Source: JABDII01 sp041576235 (GTDB taxonomy: Bacteria; Gemmatimonadota; Gemmatimonadetes; Gemmatimonadales; GWC2-71-9). From it: a DNA stretch of 14,403 nucleotides. Of this stretch, positions 6,220 to 11,787 are shown one piece after another. Below the pieces are notes generated by a model. That model worked only from the letters and a program-made list of their open reading frames with translations, did no database searches and had not been told where the DNA came from. The stretch is from the NCBI GenBank assembly GCA_041576235.1, contig JBFGLJ010000062.1, positions 1 through 14,403 of the forward strand, written 5' to 3'. A program made the position numbers and the translations under genes. The first letter of the stretch is position 1. Every line of letters starts with the position of its first letter.

Positions 6220-6623
6220 TCGATGGAGGAGAAGGTGTAGCACCAGGCTTCACCTTTGAGCACCGTCTCGCCGTCCTGCCGCGTGATGGTGATTTGGAGC
6301 TGAGTCACGGGCTTGGTGTCGTGGAGGCTCAGCACCCGCGCCTCGGCGCGGATCGTGTCGCCGATGAAGACGGGTGCGGTGAACTTCCAGTTCTGGCTCA
6401 GAAAGACCGTCCCGGGGCCAGGCATGTCCATCGCCACCAGAGCGTGCAGGAGACCGGTGGTCAACCCGCCTTGCACGACCAGCCGTTCGAACGTGGTCTT
6501 GGCCGCGAACGCAGCATCGAAGTGGAGTGGGTTGTGGTCTCCGGTGAGCGATGCGTAGGTACGGACATGCTCCGCGGTCACGGTCATGCTTCGGACGCAT
6601 TGCTGTCCCACGGTGAGCTTCAT
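6216..6623 (-). CDS. MaoC-type (R)-enoyl-CoA hydratase/dehydratase
   Basis: A 135-residue hot-dog-fold protein starting at ATG 6623, with GAGAGGTG just upstream; the longer open frame above it is a shadow of the neighbouring membrane-protein gene. The hydratase-2 signature is complete: Y-A-S-L-T-G-D-H-N-P-L-H-F-D (24-36), with catalytic D29 and H34, followed by V-V-Q-G-G-L-T-T-G-L-L (49-59), the loop that closes the site. Such enzymes add water to or remove it from (R)-3-hydroxyacyl-CoA, serving fatty acid turnover, polyhydroxyalkanoate supply or other acyl-CoA steps. The single-domain length is normal for PhaJ-like or MaoC-like proteins. The stop overlaps the start of the EamA gene. The 3' part reads W-K-F-T-A-P-V-F-I-G-D-T, also typical. 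Substrate chain length is not predictable. Confidence 0.88.
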   Translation of the reverse strand: MKLTVGQQCVRSMTVTAEHVRTYASLTGDHNPLHFDAAFAAKTTFERLVVQGGLTTGLLHALVAMDMPGPGTVFLSQNWKFTAPVFIGDTIRAEARVLSLHDTKPVTQLQITITRQDGETVLKGEAWCYTFSSIE

Positions 6624-6661
6624 CGTGCACCTCTCATTCCCGGCTCCGCCCTGGACCGCTC

Positions 6662-7210
6662 CTATCCGAGGAGCGCGAGAATCCCAAACCCGGCGAGCCC
6701 CAGACCCAGAGCGCACAGGGGAGTGAGGCCGGCGAGCGCCACGAGGCGCGCGTGGGTCCCACGCGGGAGCGTGCCGCGCGGAGTCTTCGCCAAGGATGAA
6801 CGCATCAACAGTCGGTTGAGGGCATACGTTACCGCCAACGCCAAGGGGATGGCCAGGGCGAGCCCCGGTTGGGGGACCCAGCGGCCGGCGATGTGAATGC
6901 CGGTGCCAAGAGGCGCCAGAACGAGCCAGACGATGAGCTCCACCACCGCGAGCCCGAGGATCGGCCACCACCGTGGGCCATCGGAGCCGGTCCAGCGGCG
7001 TAGCGCGATGCGTTTGAGGACGGCGACCACGATCGGGGTTGCGAGCACGGCGGGACCCAGCGCCCAGACGAGCACGGTGGCGTCGTGGGCGCGGGCCGTC
7101 GTGGGGATGAGCGGGACGGCCGCCGCCCCGGCGGTCAGCCACCACCCGGTCGGCTGTTTCCCATGGCGGGTCTCCCGACGGCGCCGAGCCCGGGATCGAC
7201 GGGTGCGCAT
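6662..7210 (-). CDS. Integral membrane protein of unknown function
   Basis: A 182-residue protein I do not recognise. The first 16 residues hold eight or nine arginines, followed by a hydrophobic stretch (about 22-36) and A-R-A with a probable cut before H42, so the N terminus may be a cleaved signal sequence. Four probable membrane helices follow (about 45-66, 82-101, 114-132 and 155-180). The mature protein would begin H-D-A-T-V. A large basic N-region with W-W at 23-24 is unusual. ATG at 7210 is supported by AAAGGGAGG immediately upstream. It lies 38 bases upstream of the MaoC gene and probably shares its transcript. A 101-base gap separates it from the VOC gene on its 5' side. Confidence 0.65.
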   Translation of the reverse strand: MRTRRSRARRRRETRHGKQPTGWWLTAGAAAVPLIPTTARAHDATVLVWALGPAVLATPIVVAVLKRIALRRWTGSDGPRWWPILGLAVVELIVWLVLAPLGTGIHIAGRWVPQPGLALAIPLALAVTYALNRLLMRSSLAKTPRGTLPRGTHARLVALAGLTPLCALGLGLAGFGILALLG

Positions 7211-7311
7211 GGCCCTCCCTTTGCCCTCGAGGGGACGGAGGTGTCTATGGTGTGCCGCGGAGCCGCGATTGGGAAGGAGCGTGTGACCGTTCGGGCGAGT
7301 CCCTGGTCCCG

Positions 7312-7719
7312 CTATCCGTCTACGTCATAGGTCGTGACCTCGAGCCGGTTCCCCCAGGGATCGGCGAAGTAGAACGACTTGGCCTTCCCATGATCCTTCA
7401 CGTCTCGATGCGTCACCGGGTGCCCCCGCCGATCCCGAAGGCCCAGACCTTCCGCTCGCTCCACGAACACGGTGAAGGCCGTGCCGCCGGCCCGGAAGGC
7501 CAGCTGGTGGTAGCCTCGCTCCGCGCCGCTCTCTGGTTCGCCGGTGAAGAGGGCCAGCTTGGTGCGACCTCCGTCGCCCGAGATCATGAGCGGTCCGCCT
7601 GGATCCTCCGCCCAGGCTTCGTACTCTCGGACGATTTCGAGGCCGAGGACCTCGCCGTACCACGCGGCAGCCGCGTAGCGATCGGGCACGTAGACCTCCA
7701 TGTGATCAATGGAGTACAT
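7312..7719 (-). CDS. VOC family metalloprotein with complete metal triad
   Basis: A 135-residue VOC protein. The first strand carries D-H-M-E-V-Y-V-P-D (5-13) with H6; the second unit has Y-H-Q-L-A-F-R (70-76) with H71; the last strand has F-Y-F-A-D-P-W-G-N-R-L-E-V (117-129) with E127. These are three of the usual four metal ligands of glyoxalase/fosfomycin-resistance/extradiol dioxygenase-like proteins. The A-A-A-W-Y-G-E-V-L-G-L-E-I-V helix (16-30) is canonical. It could be an enzyme acting on a small carbonyl, aromatic or thiol-conjugated compound; there is no signature of FosA or of methylmalonyl-CoA epimerase. ATG at 7719 follows AGGGAGG eight bases upstream. It is 27 bases downstream of a second, dissimilar VOC gene, so the two are probably co-transcribed but not a recent duplication. 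Confidence 0.85.
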   Translation of the reverse strand: MYSIDHMEVYVPDRYAAAAWYGEVLGLEIVREYEAWAEDPGGPLMISGDGGRTKLALFTGEPESGAERGYHQLAFRAGGTAFTVFVERAEGLGLRDRRGHPVTHRDVKDHGKAKSFYFADPWGNRLEVTTYDVDG

Positions 7720-7746
7720 GGACGGTTGCCTCCCTGCGGGCCCCGG

Positions 7747-8223
7747 TCAGCCAGCCCCGCCCTTCGCGAGAAAGGCCTCGGTTCGCCGCTGCATCTCATC
7801 GGCGGTCATGTCTTCCTTGTGGGTCGCGATGATCCAGACATGGCCAAACGGGTCGGCGATACGCCCCGCCCGGTCGCCGTAAAACTGGTCGGCGACGGGG
7901 AAGACTTCGAGTGCCCCCGCCTCGATCGCGGTCGCCACGACCGCATCGGCGTCCGCCACGTAGAGATGGATCTGCACGCTCGTGCCCTCGAGCGCGGTGG
8001 GGCTCCGGTTGCCCCACTCGGGAAACTCGTCGGTGAGCATGAGGATCGAGTCGCCGATTCTGATCTCCGCGTGCACCACCTTGCCGCTTGCGGGATCGGT
8101 GAGCCGGAGGAGCTCGGTCGCGCCGAAGGCTTCCCGATAGAACGCGAGTGCTCGCGCCGCGTCCCGAATGATGAGCTGCGGTGTGGCCGTGTGGAATCCG
8201 TCAGGAATGGGTGTGACGGGCAT
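7747..8223 (-). CDS. PhnB-like VOC family protein
   Basis: A 158-residue protein starting at ATG 8223, with a GAGGGGGG ribosome binding site six bases upstream. It is of the PhnB/glyoxalase-like branch: P-Q-L-I-I-R-D-A-A-R-A-L-A-F-Y-R-E-A-F-G-A-T-E at 15-37, H-A-E-I-R-I-G-D-S-I-L-M-L-T-D-E (51-66), V-Q-I-H-L-Y-V-A-D-A-D-A-V-V (83-96) and an I-A-D-P-F-G-H-V-W-I-I-A-T-H-K-E-D end (122-138), followed by a helical tail. The E. coli phnB product has no proven enzymatic role, so function here is unknown; small-molecule binding or isomerisation is inferred from the fold. The gene lies 22 bases after an unknown small gene and 27 bases before a second VOC gene. Confidence 0.85.
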   Translation of the reverse strand: MPVTPIPDGFHTATPQLIIRDAARALAFYREAFGATELLRLTDPASGKVVHAEIRIGDSILMLTDEFPEWGNRSPTALEGTSVQIHLYVADADAVVATAIEAGALEVFPVADQFYGDRAGRIADPFGHVWIIATHKEDMTADEMQRRTEAFLAKGGAG

Positions 8224-8245
8224 GCGTCCCCCCCCTCTAGTCCGG

Positions 8246-8590
8246 TCAGCGGCGGCTCCCGAATTCGTTGATGTCGAGTTGAAACTCCTTGCCGTCGGTA
8301 ATGACGAGCCGGCGGCCGGGAGCCATCTGGTACGCCAGGGTTTCGATGTCGGCGGTGGCCGGCAACACGTTGATGATGTTGCCGGCATCGATCAGCGAAA
8401 AGATGCGCGTTCTCCGCTCGGGCCGGCGGGCGAAGGCGTTGGTGCTCAGATCGTGGACGAACACGTAGCCCGTCACATAGAGGGTCTGCTCGGAGCTCTC
8501 GAGGACCTCGCCGGCGAAGTGCCGGCGCAGGTCTCCATCGAACCCTCGACGGGTGATGATGTGCACCTTGTCACCGGGGGCGACGGGCAT
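8246..8590 (-). CDS. Small conserved protein of unknown function
   Basis: A 114-residue soluble protein with no signal peptide or membrane helix. The pattern is mostly beta: K-V-H-I-I-T-R-R-G-F-D-G-D-L-R-R-H-F-A-G-E-V (8-29), then L-Y-V-T-G-Y-V-F-V-H-D (37-47), R-R-P-E-R-R-T-R-I-F-S-L-I-D-A-G-N-I-I-N-V-L-P (55-77), and R-L-V-I-T-D-G-K-E-F-Q-L-D-I-N-E-F (94-110). This looks like a compact barrel or sandwich, and I have the impression of similar uncharacterised proteins in other phyla, but I can name no family and no function. ATG at 8590 follows CAGGAG five bases upstream. It stands 33 bases after the lipoprotein gene and 22 bases before the PhnB-like gene, suggesting one transcript. Confidence 0.7.
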   Translation of the reverse strand: MPVAPGDKVHIITRRGFDGDLRRHFAGEVLESSEQTLYVTGYVFVHDLSTNAFARRPERRTRIFSLIDAGNIINVLPATADIETLAYQMAPGRRLVITDGKEFQLDINEFGSRR

Positions 8591-8623
8591 GGGGTCTCCT
8601 GAGTCAACGAGAGGTGACGCCGT

Positions 8624-8980
8624 TCATGGGCCGTCATCGGGGTAGTGATCGGCATCGGCATACGTGATTCGCCAGCGACCGTCCCGCCGCTCCCATACGA
8701 GGGTGGTGGCGCCGCGGAGTCTAACCGTCGTGCCGGTGCTGTCCGTCACCCTGTCGCGAAAGGTAAAGGACGCCACCCCGGCGTCCGGGGATAGGGCTGC
8801 GATGACCGCCTCGGCATCTCCGGCGCGTTCCGCCGCCTCGAAGGCCCGGGTCGCCGAGTCGACGCTCGTGGCGATGACCCGCCGGTGGGCCTCGGTGGCC
8901 TCGGTGGCCTCGTTGCTGGAGGGCTGGCATGCCCCGGCGGCGACGACAACGCCGAAAAGGCAGCGCCTCACACGTGTCAT
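8624..8980 (-). CDS. Lipoprotein with shortened NTF2-like (SnoaL/DUF4440-type) domain
   Basis: A 118-residue protein starting at ATG 8980, right after GGGAGGGG. Residues 1-17 are a lipoprotein signal peptide with lipobox A-G-A-C, so C18 should be lipidated. Residues 24-31 contain an E-A-T repeat coded by a tandem 9-mer. The rest begins like a DUF4440/SnoaL-like domain (a helix ending A-G-D-A-E-A-V-I-A-A-L-S-P-D-A, 53-67) and ends like one (S-F-T-F-R-D ... V-R-L-R-G-A-T-T-L-V-W-E-R-R-D-G-R-W-R-I, 71-105). The middle of that fold, about 40-45 residues with the second and third helices, is missing. It may be a working small variant or a decayed copy that stayed in frame. It is the first gene of the leftward block and is divergent from the SELENBP1-like gene. 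Confidence 0.68.
   Translation of the reverse strand: MTRVRRCLFGVVVAAGACQPSSNEATEATEAHRRVIATSVDSATRAFEAAERAGDAEAVIAALSPDAGVASFTFRDRVTDSTGTTVRLRGATTLVWERRDGRWRITYADADHYPDDGP
8888..8912. repeat. Tandem 9-bp repeat inside the lipoprotein gene
   Basis: GGCCTCGGT occurs at 8888-8896 and 8897-8905, followed by a partial third copy (8906-8912). On the coding minus strand it encodes Glu-Ala-Thr units just after the lipid anchor. A unit of nine bases keeps the reading frame when copies are gained or lost. Confidence 0.8.
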
Positions 8981-9205
8981 TGCCCCTCCCGGCCGGCGCC
9001 AAAGGCACGAAAGGCTGCTCGAGTGTCAACCCGGACAATTCACCCCGGACGGTGGATTTTCAAGATGCGGACCCATGCCGGGCTCCGACCAAGATTGCCC
9101 CTTCCGGAACGGCCAATAAATTGCCAGGATGCGGCAGGATCCAGGCTCCTTCGGGGCATGCCTGGGTCGTTGGTGTGCTGTTTCGCTCACAGCAAGGAGG
9201 TGTCC
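8981..9205. other. Divergent intergenic region between lipoprotein and SELENBP1-like genes
   Basis: 225 bases without a credible gene. It must hold the promoters of both flanking genes. I see the two ribosome binding sites at its ends and one possible promoter for the rightward gene. A rightward open frame runs through it from 8885, but it starts on the antisense strand of the lipoprotein gene and has no family-like sequence until the ATG at 9206. Confidence 0.6.
9095..9122 (+). promoter_or_regulatory. Possible promoter of the SELENBP1-like gene
   Basis: TTGCCC (9095-9100) and TAAATT (9117-9122) are 16 bases apart, about 84 bases before the start codon. This is the most AT-rich spot in an otherwise GC-rich spacer. 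Both boxes match the housekeeping consensus only partly. Confidence 0.25.
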
Positions 9206-10426
9206 ATGCGCAACTGGCGACTACTCGCTGGGCTCGGGATTCTCGCGGTGGGAGTTCTTGGGGCTGTCCGTTCGCCCCATCTCTCCTTCGATGAATCGGT
9301 GTTCGTCAAGGGCCTGGGCCTGGGTGAGCAGGAGACGATTCTCTATGTGTGGACGCGCGACGCCGACCACCAGGACAGTGACTTCTTGGCCGTGGTCGAT
9401 GTCGATCCTAAGTCCCCGACATATGGACAGATCATCGCGACGGCCCCAACCGGCTCGCCGGGGAATGAGGCCCATCACTTCGGCTACACGGTGGACACCG
9501 ACCGGATCTTCGGCGCGGGCATGTTCTCCAACAAGCTCTTCATCTACGACGTCAAGGCGAATCCGAAGCAGCCCAAGCTCATCAGCACCGTCGACCTCGA
9601 TCCCACGGGATACAGTGGCCCCCACACCATGTACGCCGTGCCCGGCGGGGTCATGCTTGCTATGCTCGGCAAGGTCGACGGGGGCGGTCCCGGTGCGCTG
9701 GTCTTTGTCGACAACGATGGAGCCTTCAAACAAGCGTGGCCCGTGATCCGGCCCAACGGCGAGCCCGGCTACATGTACGATGTCGGGGTCAAGCTCGAGC
9801 TGAATCGCATGATCACCTCGAGCTGGGCCCACCCTGGACATGTGAAGGGCGGGACCCACCCCGAGCATTCCGGGAAGGACGTGGTAGTCTGGGACTGGAA
9901 GGACAAGAAGATCCTGCAGGTGGAAGAACTCGATGCCGCGCCCCTCGAGGTGCGCTGGATGCACGGCCCCCAGGGCCTGGGCGGGTTCACCAACGCCGCC
10001 TTTGGGAATTCGGTCTGGTACTGGGAGGACGCCAACCAGGATGGGACGCTGGAGTTCCACCGGGTGATCGATCTGGGCGAGGGCGCGATCCCGGCGGATA
10101 TGCGAGTGAGCTACGACAACCGCTTCCTCTACATCTCGCTTTGGGGTGGGGGCAAGGTCGTGCAGTACGACGTCTCGGATCCCAAGCGTCCCAAGCTCAT
10201 GAGCGACGTGGCGCTGCCCCAGCCCAACATGATGAAGCTCTCGCCGGACAGCCGCCGGCTCTATGTCACCAACTCGATCCTCTCATCGCTGGATGGCGAG
10301 GTCGAGTTCGGGGCCTGGCTTCTCCATGTCGGCCCGGATGGCATGAGCATCGACGACACGTTCAAGCCGGACTTCCAGAATCTGGCCAATGGTCCGGCGG
10401 GACCGCATGATATGTTATTGAAATAG
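9206..10426 (+). CDS. Selenium-binding protein 56 / methanethiol oxidase (SELENBP1) family, exported short form
   Basis: A 406-residue protein with ATG at 9206, preceded by AAGGAGG five bases upstream. Residues 1-21 are a signal peptide or membrane anchor, so it should act outside the cytoplasm. The remainder is a beta-propeller resembling SELENBP1: Y-V-W-T-R-D-A-D-x-x-D-S-D-F-L-A-V-V-D-V-D-P-K-S-P-T-Y-G-Q-I-I (48-77), N-E-A-H-H-F-G-Y (87-94), G-P-H-T-M (138-142), R-W-M-H-G-P-Q-G (250-257), D-N-R-F-L-Y-I-S-x-W (304-313), Q-Y-D-V-S-D-P-x-R-P (320-329) and G-P-A-G-P-H-D (397-402). Family members oxidise methanethiol to H2S, formaldehyde and H2O2, with copper implicated. The N-terminal C-G-P-G-Y motif and the Cys-containing C-terminal tail of the canonical proteins are missing, and length is about 60 residues short, so substrate may differ. 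No SenC/SCO copper chaperone gene lies nearby. Confidence 0.85.
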   Translation: MRNWRLLAGLGILAVGVLGAVRSPHLSFDESVFVKGLGLGEQETILYVWTRDADHQDSDFLAVVDVDPKSPTYGQIIATAPTGSPGNEAHHFGYTVDTDRIFGAGMFSNKLFIYDVKANPKQPKLISTVDLDPTGYSGPHTMYAVPGGVMLAMLGKVDGGGPGALVFVDNDGAFKQAWPVIRPNGEPGYMYDVGVKLELNRMITSSWAHPGHVKGGTHPEHSGKDVVVWDWKDKKILQVEELDAAPLEVRWMHGPQGLGGFTNAAFGNSVWYWEDANQDGTLEFHRVIDLGEGAIPADMRVSYDNRFLYISLWGGGKVVQYDVSDPKRPKLMSDVALPQPNMMKLSPDSRRLYVTNSILSSLDGEVEFGAWLLHVGPDGMSIDDTFKPDFQNLANGPAGPHDMLLK

Positions 10427-10444
10427 AGACGGGTCTGATCGAAA

Positions 10445-10479
10445 AGAAGGCCGGGGTCTCGGTGAGACCCCGGCCTTCT
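10445..10479. terminator. Strong hairpin, bidirectional terminator between convergent genes
   Basis: AGAAGGCCGGGGTCTC (10445-10460) pairs perfectly over 16 bp with 10464-10479, leaving a 3-base loop. It sits 18 bases after the SELENBP1-like stop and 21 bases beyond the stop of the leftward membrane-protein gene. Read leftward, the stem is followed by a short T run (TTTTC), which fits intrinsic termination of that gene; read rightward there is no clean T run beyond the stem. Confidence 0.85.
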
Positions 10480-10500
10480 CATGTCTCAGGGGTGCTGCGC

Positions 10501-11055
10501 TCAGGGCCACAGCCATCCGAACGCACCCGCCGTCAGCAGGGCGTACACCAGGCCGTCCGCTGTCGACTTGATGGTGGCCGGCCATGACCGCTTGAACCAG
10601 ATCGAGTTCTGCCACAGCGCCAGCGCATAGCAGGCGAAGGCAGTGGTCCCAGCGAAGCGAAAGACCTCGAGATAGGGGGCTCCAGGCTCAACCGCCCGAC
10701 CGGCCACGTATGCGGCAATGATGCTGACGACCACGCAGTACACAAACCACTGAATGAGGCTTGTCCCCATGTTCATGGCGCCGCTTGGGAACACGGTCAT
10801 GAACGCTACCGGCCCCTTGGTCATCTTCTCCTGAAACTCGGGGCTCTTGCGTTCGGAGCGGGCGGCGTGGGGCATGACGTAGTCGCCGGGCGGGATGTTG
10901 GCCTGGCGCAGCGCGTCCATGACCTGGGCCTCCGCCGGCAGTTTCTGGAAGTCCGAGTCGTGGTAGGTGAGGACCGTGTGGATGATGGAACTCACAATGA
11001 AGACCAGGACCGCCGCGAGCAAGATGGGGAGCCAAAGCGAGAGTATGCTGACCAT
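10501..11055 (-). CDS. Four-helix membrane protein of unknown function
   Basis: A 184-residue protein beginning at ATG 11055, with AAGGAGGG four bases upstream; the longer open frame above is not supported. Four probable membrane helices lie at about 5-27, 98-118, 131-150 and 162-182. The soluble loop after helix 1 carries Y-H-D-S-D-F-Q-K-L-P (31-40), P-P-G-D-Y-V-M-P-H (55-63) and a K-S-P-E-F-Q-E-K-M-T-K-G-P-V-A-F-M-T-V-F-P segment (70-90). The protein ends G-L-V-Y-A-L-L-T-A-G-A-F-G-W-L-W-P. I have seen similar uncharacterised proteins in soil bacteria but know no function. The strongly kept loop between helices 1 and 2 probably faces one side as a small domain. The gene is followed by the strong hairpin at 10445-10479. 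Confidence 0.72.
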   Translation of the reverse strand: MVSILSLWLPILLAAVLVFIVSSIIHTVLTYHDSDFQKLPAEAQVMDALRQANIPPGDYVMPHAARSERKSPEFQEKMTKGPVAFMTVFPSGAMNMGTSLIQWFVYCVVVSIIAAYVAGRAVEPGAPYLEVFRFAGTTAFACYALALWQNSIWFKRSWPATIKSTADGLVYALLTAGAFGWLWP

Positions 11056-11182
11056 AGGGCCCTCCTTGTCGAACGGGGTCGAGGCGGAGTGGGCTCCACC
11101 CCGGAGAAGGGTTCGAACGGCACCTGCGGCACGACCTAGACGCCGTGGTCGATCCGGAGGAAGAAGCTTCTGCCCAGGAGGA

Positions 11183-11461
11183 TCACTGAGGCGGCCCGGG
11201 CAACGCATCCCGGCGCTGCCGGCCCGCCTCATCGGCGAGCACGCGCTCGGTGAACTCCACTCGCTCGTCGAGCCCGTGCATTCGGTCTTCGAGCAACTGC
11301 ATGTCTTCTCGGAGGGCATCGACCGCGTCGCCCAGCTTGGCCGTCTCGTCCGATCGCTTGTACTTGGGGTCGTACTTGTAGCGCATCCATTGGCCGATCA
11401 GGATGATCCCGCCTATGCCAAACAGACTACCGAAAAACAGCACCAGGACTTCCTCGGGCAT
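11183..11461 (-). CDS. Small membrane-anchored coiled-coil protein, PspB-like architecture
   Basis: A 92-residue protein: one membrane helix at about 6-24, then W-M-R-Y-K-Y-D-P-K-Y (25-34), then a long charged helix (about 38-82) with heptad-like spacing of L/V/M residues, including L-E-D-R-M-H-G-L-D-E-R-V-E-F-T-E-R-V-L-A-D-E (57-78). This layout and the ending resemble phage shock protein B, which has a membrane helix followed by R-x-x-x-L-E-x-I-L-D. PspB helps sense envelope stress and relieve PspA inhibition of PspF, but no pspA, pspC or pspF is in the window, so this is resemblance only. ATG at 11461 has AAGGGA ten bases upstream. The stop is 127 bases before the next gene in the leftward direction; the HicB-like gene lies 20 bases upstream, suggesting co-transcription. 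Confidence 0.65.
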   Translation of the reverse strand: MPEEVLVLFFGSLFGIGGIILIGQWMRYKYDPKYKRSDETAKLGDAVDALREDMQLLEDRMHGLDERVEFTERVLADEAGRQRRDALPGPPQ

Positions 11462-11481
11462 GCAGTCACGTCCCTTCTCGG

Positions 11482-11679
11482 CTACCCCTCGATTCGCAGC
11501 TGGATATAGTCGTCATCGACACTCGAGCATGGGCAGAACTCCAAGCGGTACCGGATCTCCGCCCCGAGTCTGTCCAGTGCGATCGCAGGCGTGAGTCCAC
11601 GCGAGCTCACCAGGGGGTCAGCACAACTCGCCTGGTACTCGCCGTCCTCGGTCGACTCGATCTGCACGGTGAAGAACAT
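11482..11679 (-). CDS. Small HicB-like orphan protein with C-P-C motif
   Basis: A 65-residue protein. It reads M-F-F-T-V-Q-I-E-S-T-E-D-G-E-Y-Q-A (1-17), then G-L-T-P-A-I-A-L-D-R-L-G-A-E-I-R-Y-R-L (28-46), then F-C-P-C-S at 48-52 with D-D-D-Y-I-Q-L-R-I at the end. A first strand, a D/E-G-x-Y-x-A turn and a T-x-x-x-A-L-x-x-L helix recall the partial RNase H fold of HicB antitoxins, but there is no DNA-binding domain and no HicA toxin gene beside it. The cysteine pair C49/C51 plus C19 might bind a metal. I use ATG 11679; a TTG at 11685 in frame would add two residues, and neither has a strong ribosome binding site. It may lead the short operon with the PspB-like gene. Confidence 0.55.
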   Translation of the reverse strand: MFFTVQIESTEDGEYQASCADPLVSSRGLTPAIALDRLGAEIRYRLEFCPCSSVDDDYIQLRIEG

Positions 11680-11787
11680 GCCCAAGAATGCACGCCGTCA
11701 GACAGGTCGCAAGGGGGGTAGGGGGGCACGGCCCAGTCGCCTTCCTCTTCGGGCCAATCCACTGGTCGGCGGCGCTCCACGGGCTGC

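Noticed and set aside
5219..6253. 344-residue open frame on the - strand
   Set aside because: Shifted frame over the EamA transporter; Arg/Gly/Pro-rich without membrane helices, whereas the other frame has ten helices and EamA motifs.
7312..8223. Tandem duplication of VOC genes
   Set aside because: The two adjacent proteins belong to different VOC branches with different metal residues and little similarity beyond the fold, so a recent duplication is not supported.
7252..8271. 339-residue open frame on the + strand
   Set aside because: Spans antisense to two VOC genes that both show conserved family motifs and good ribosome binding sites; the long frame itself has none.
9221..10060. 279-residue open frame on the - strand
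   Set aside because: Antisense to the SELENBP1-like gene, which has a strong ribosome binding site and conserved motifs over its full length.
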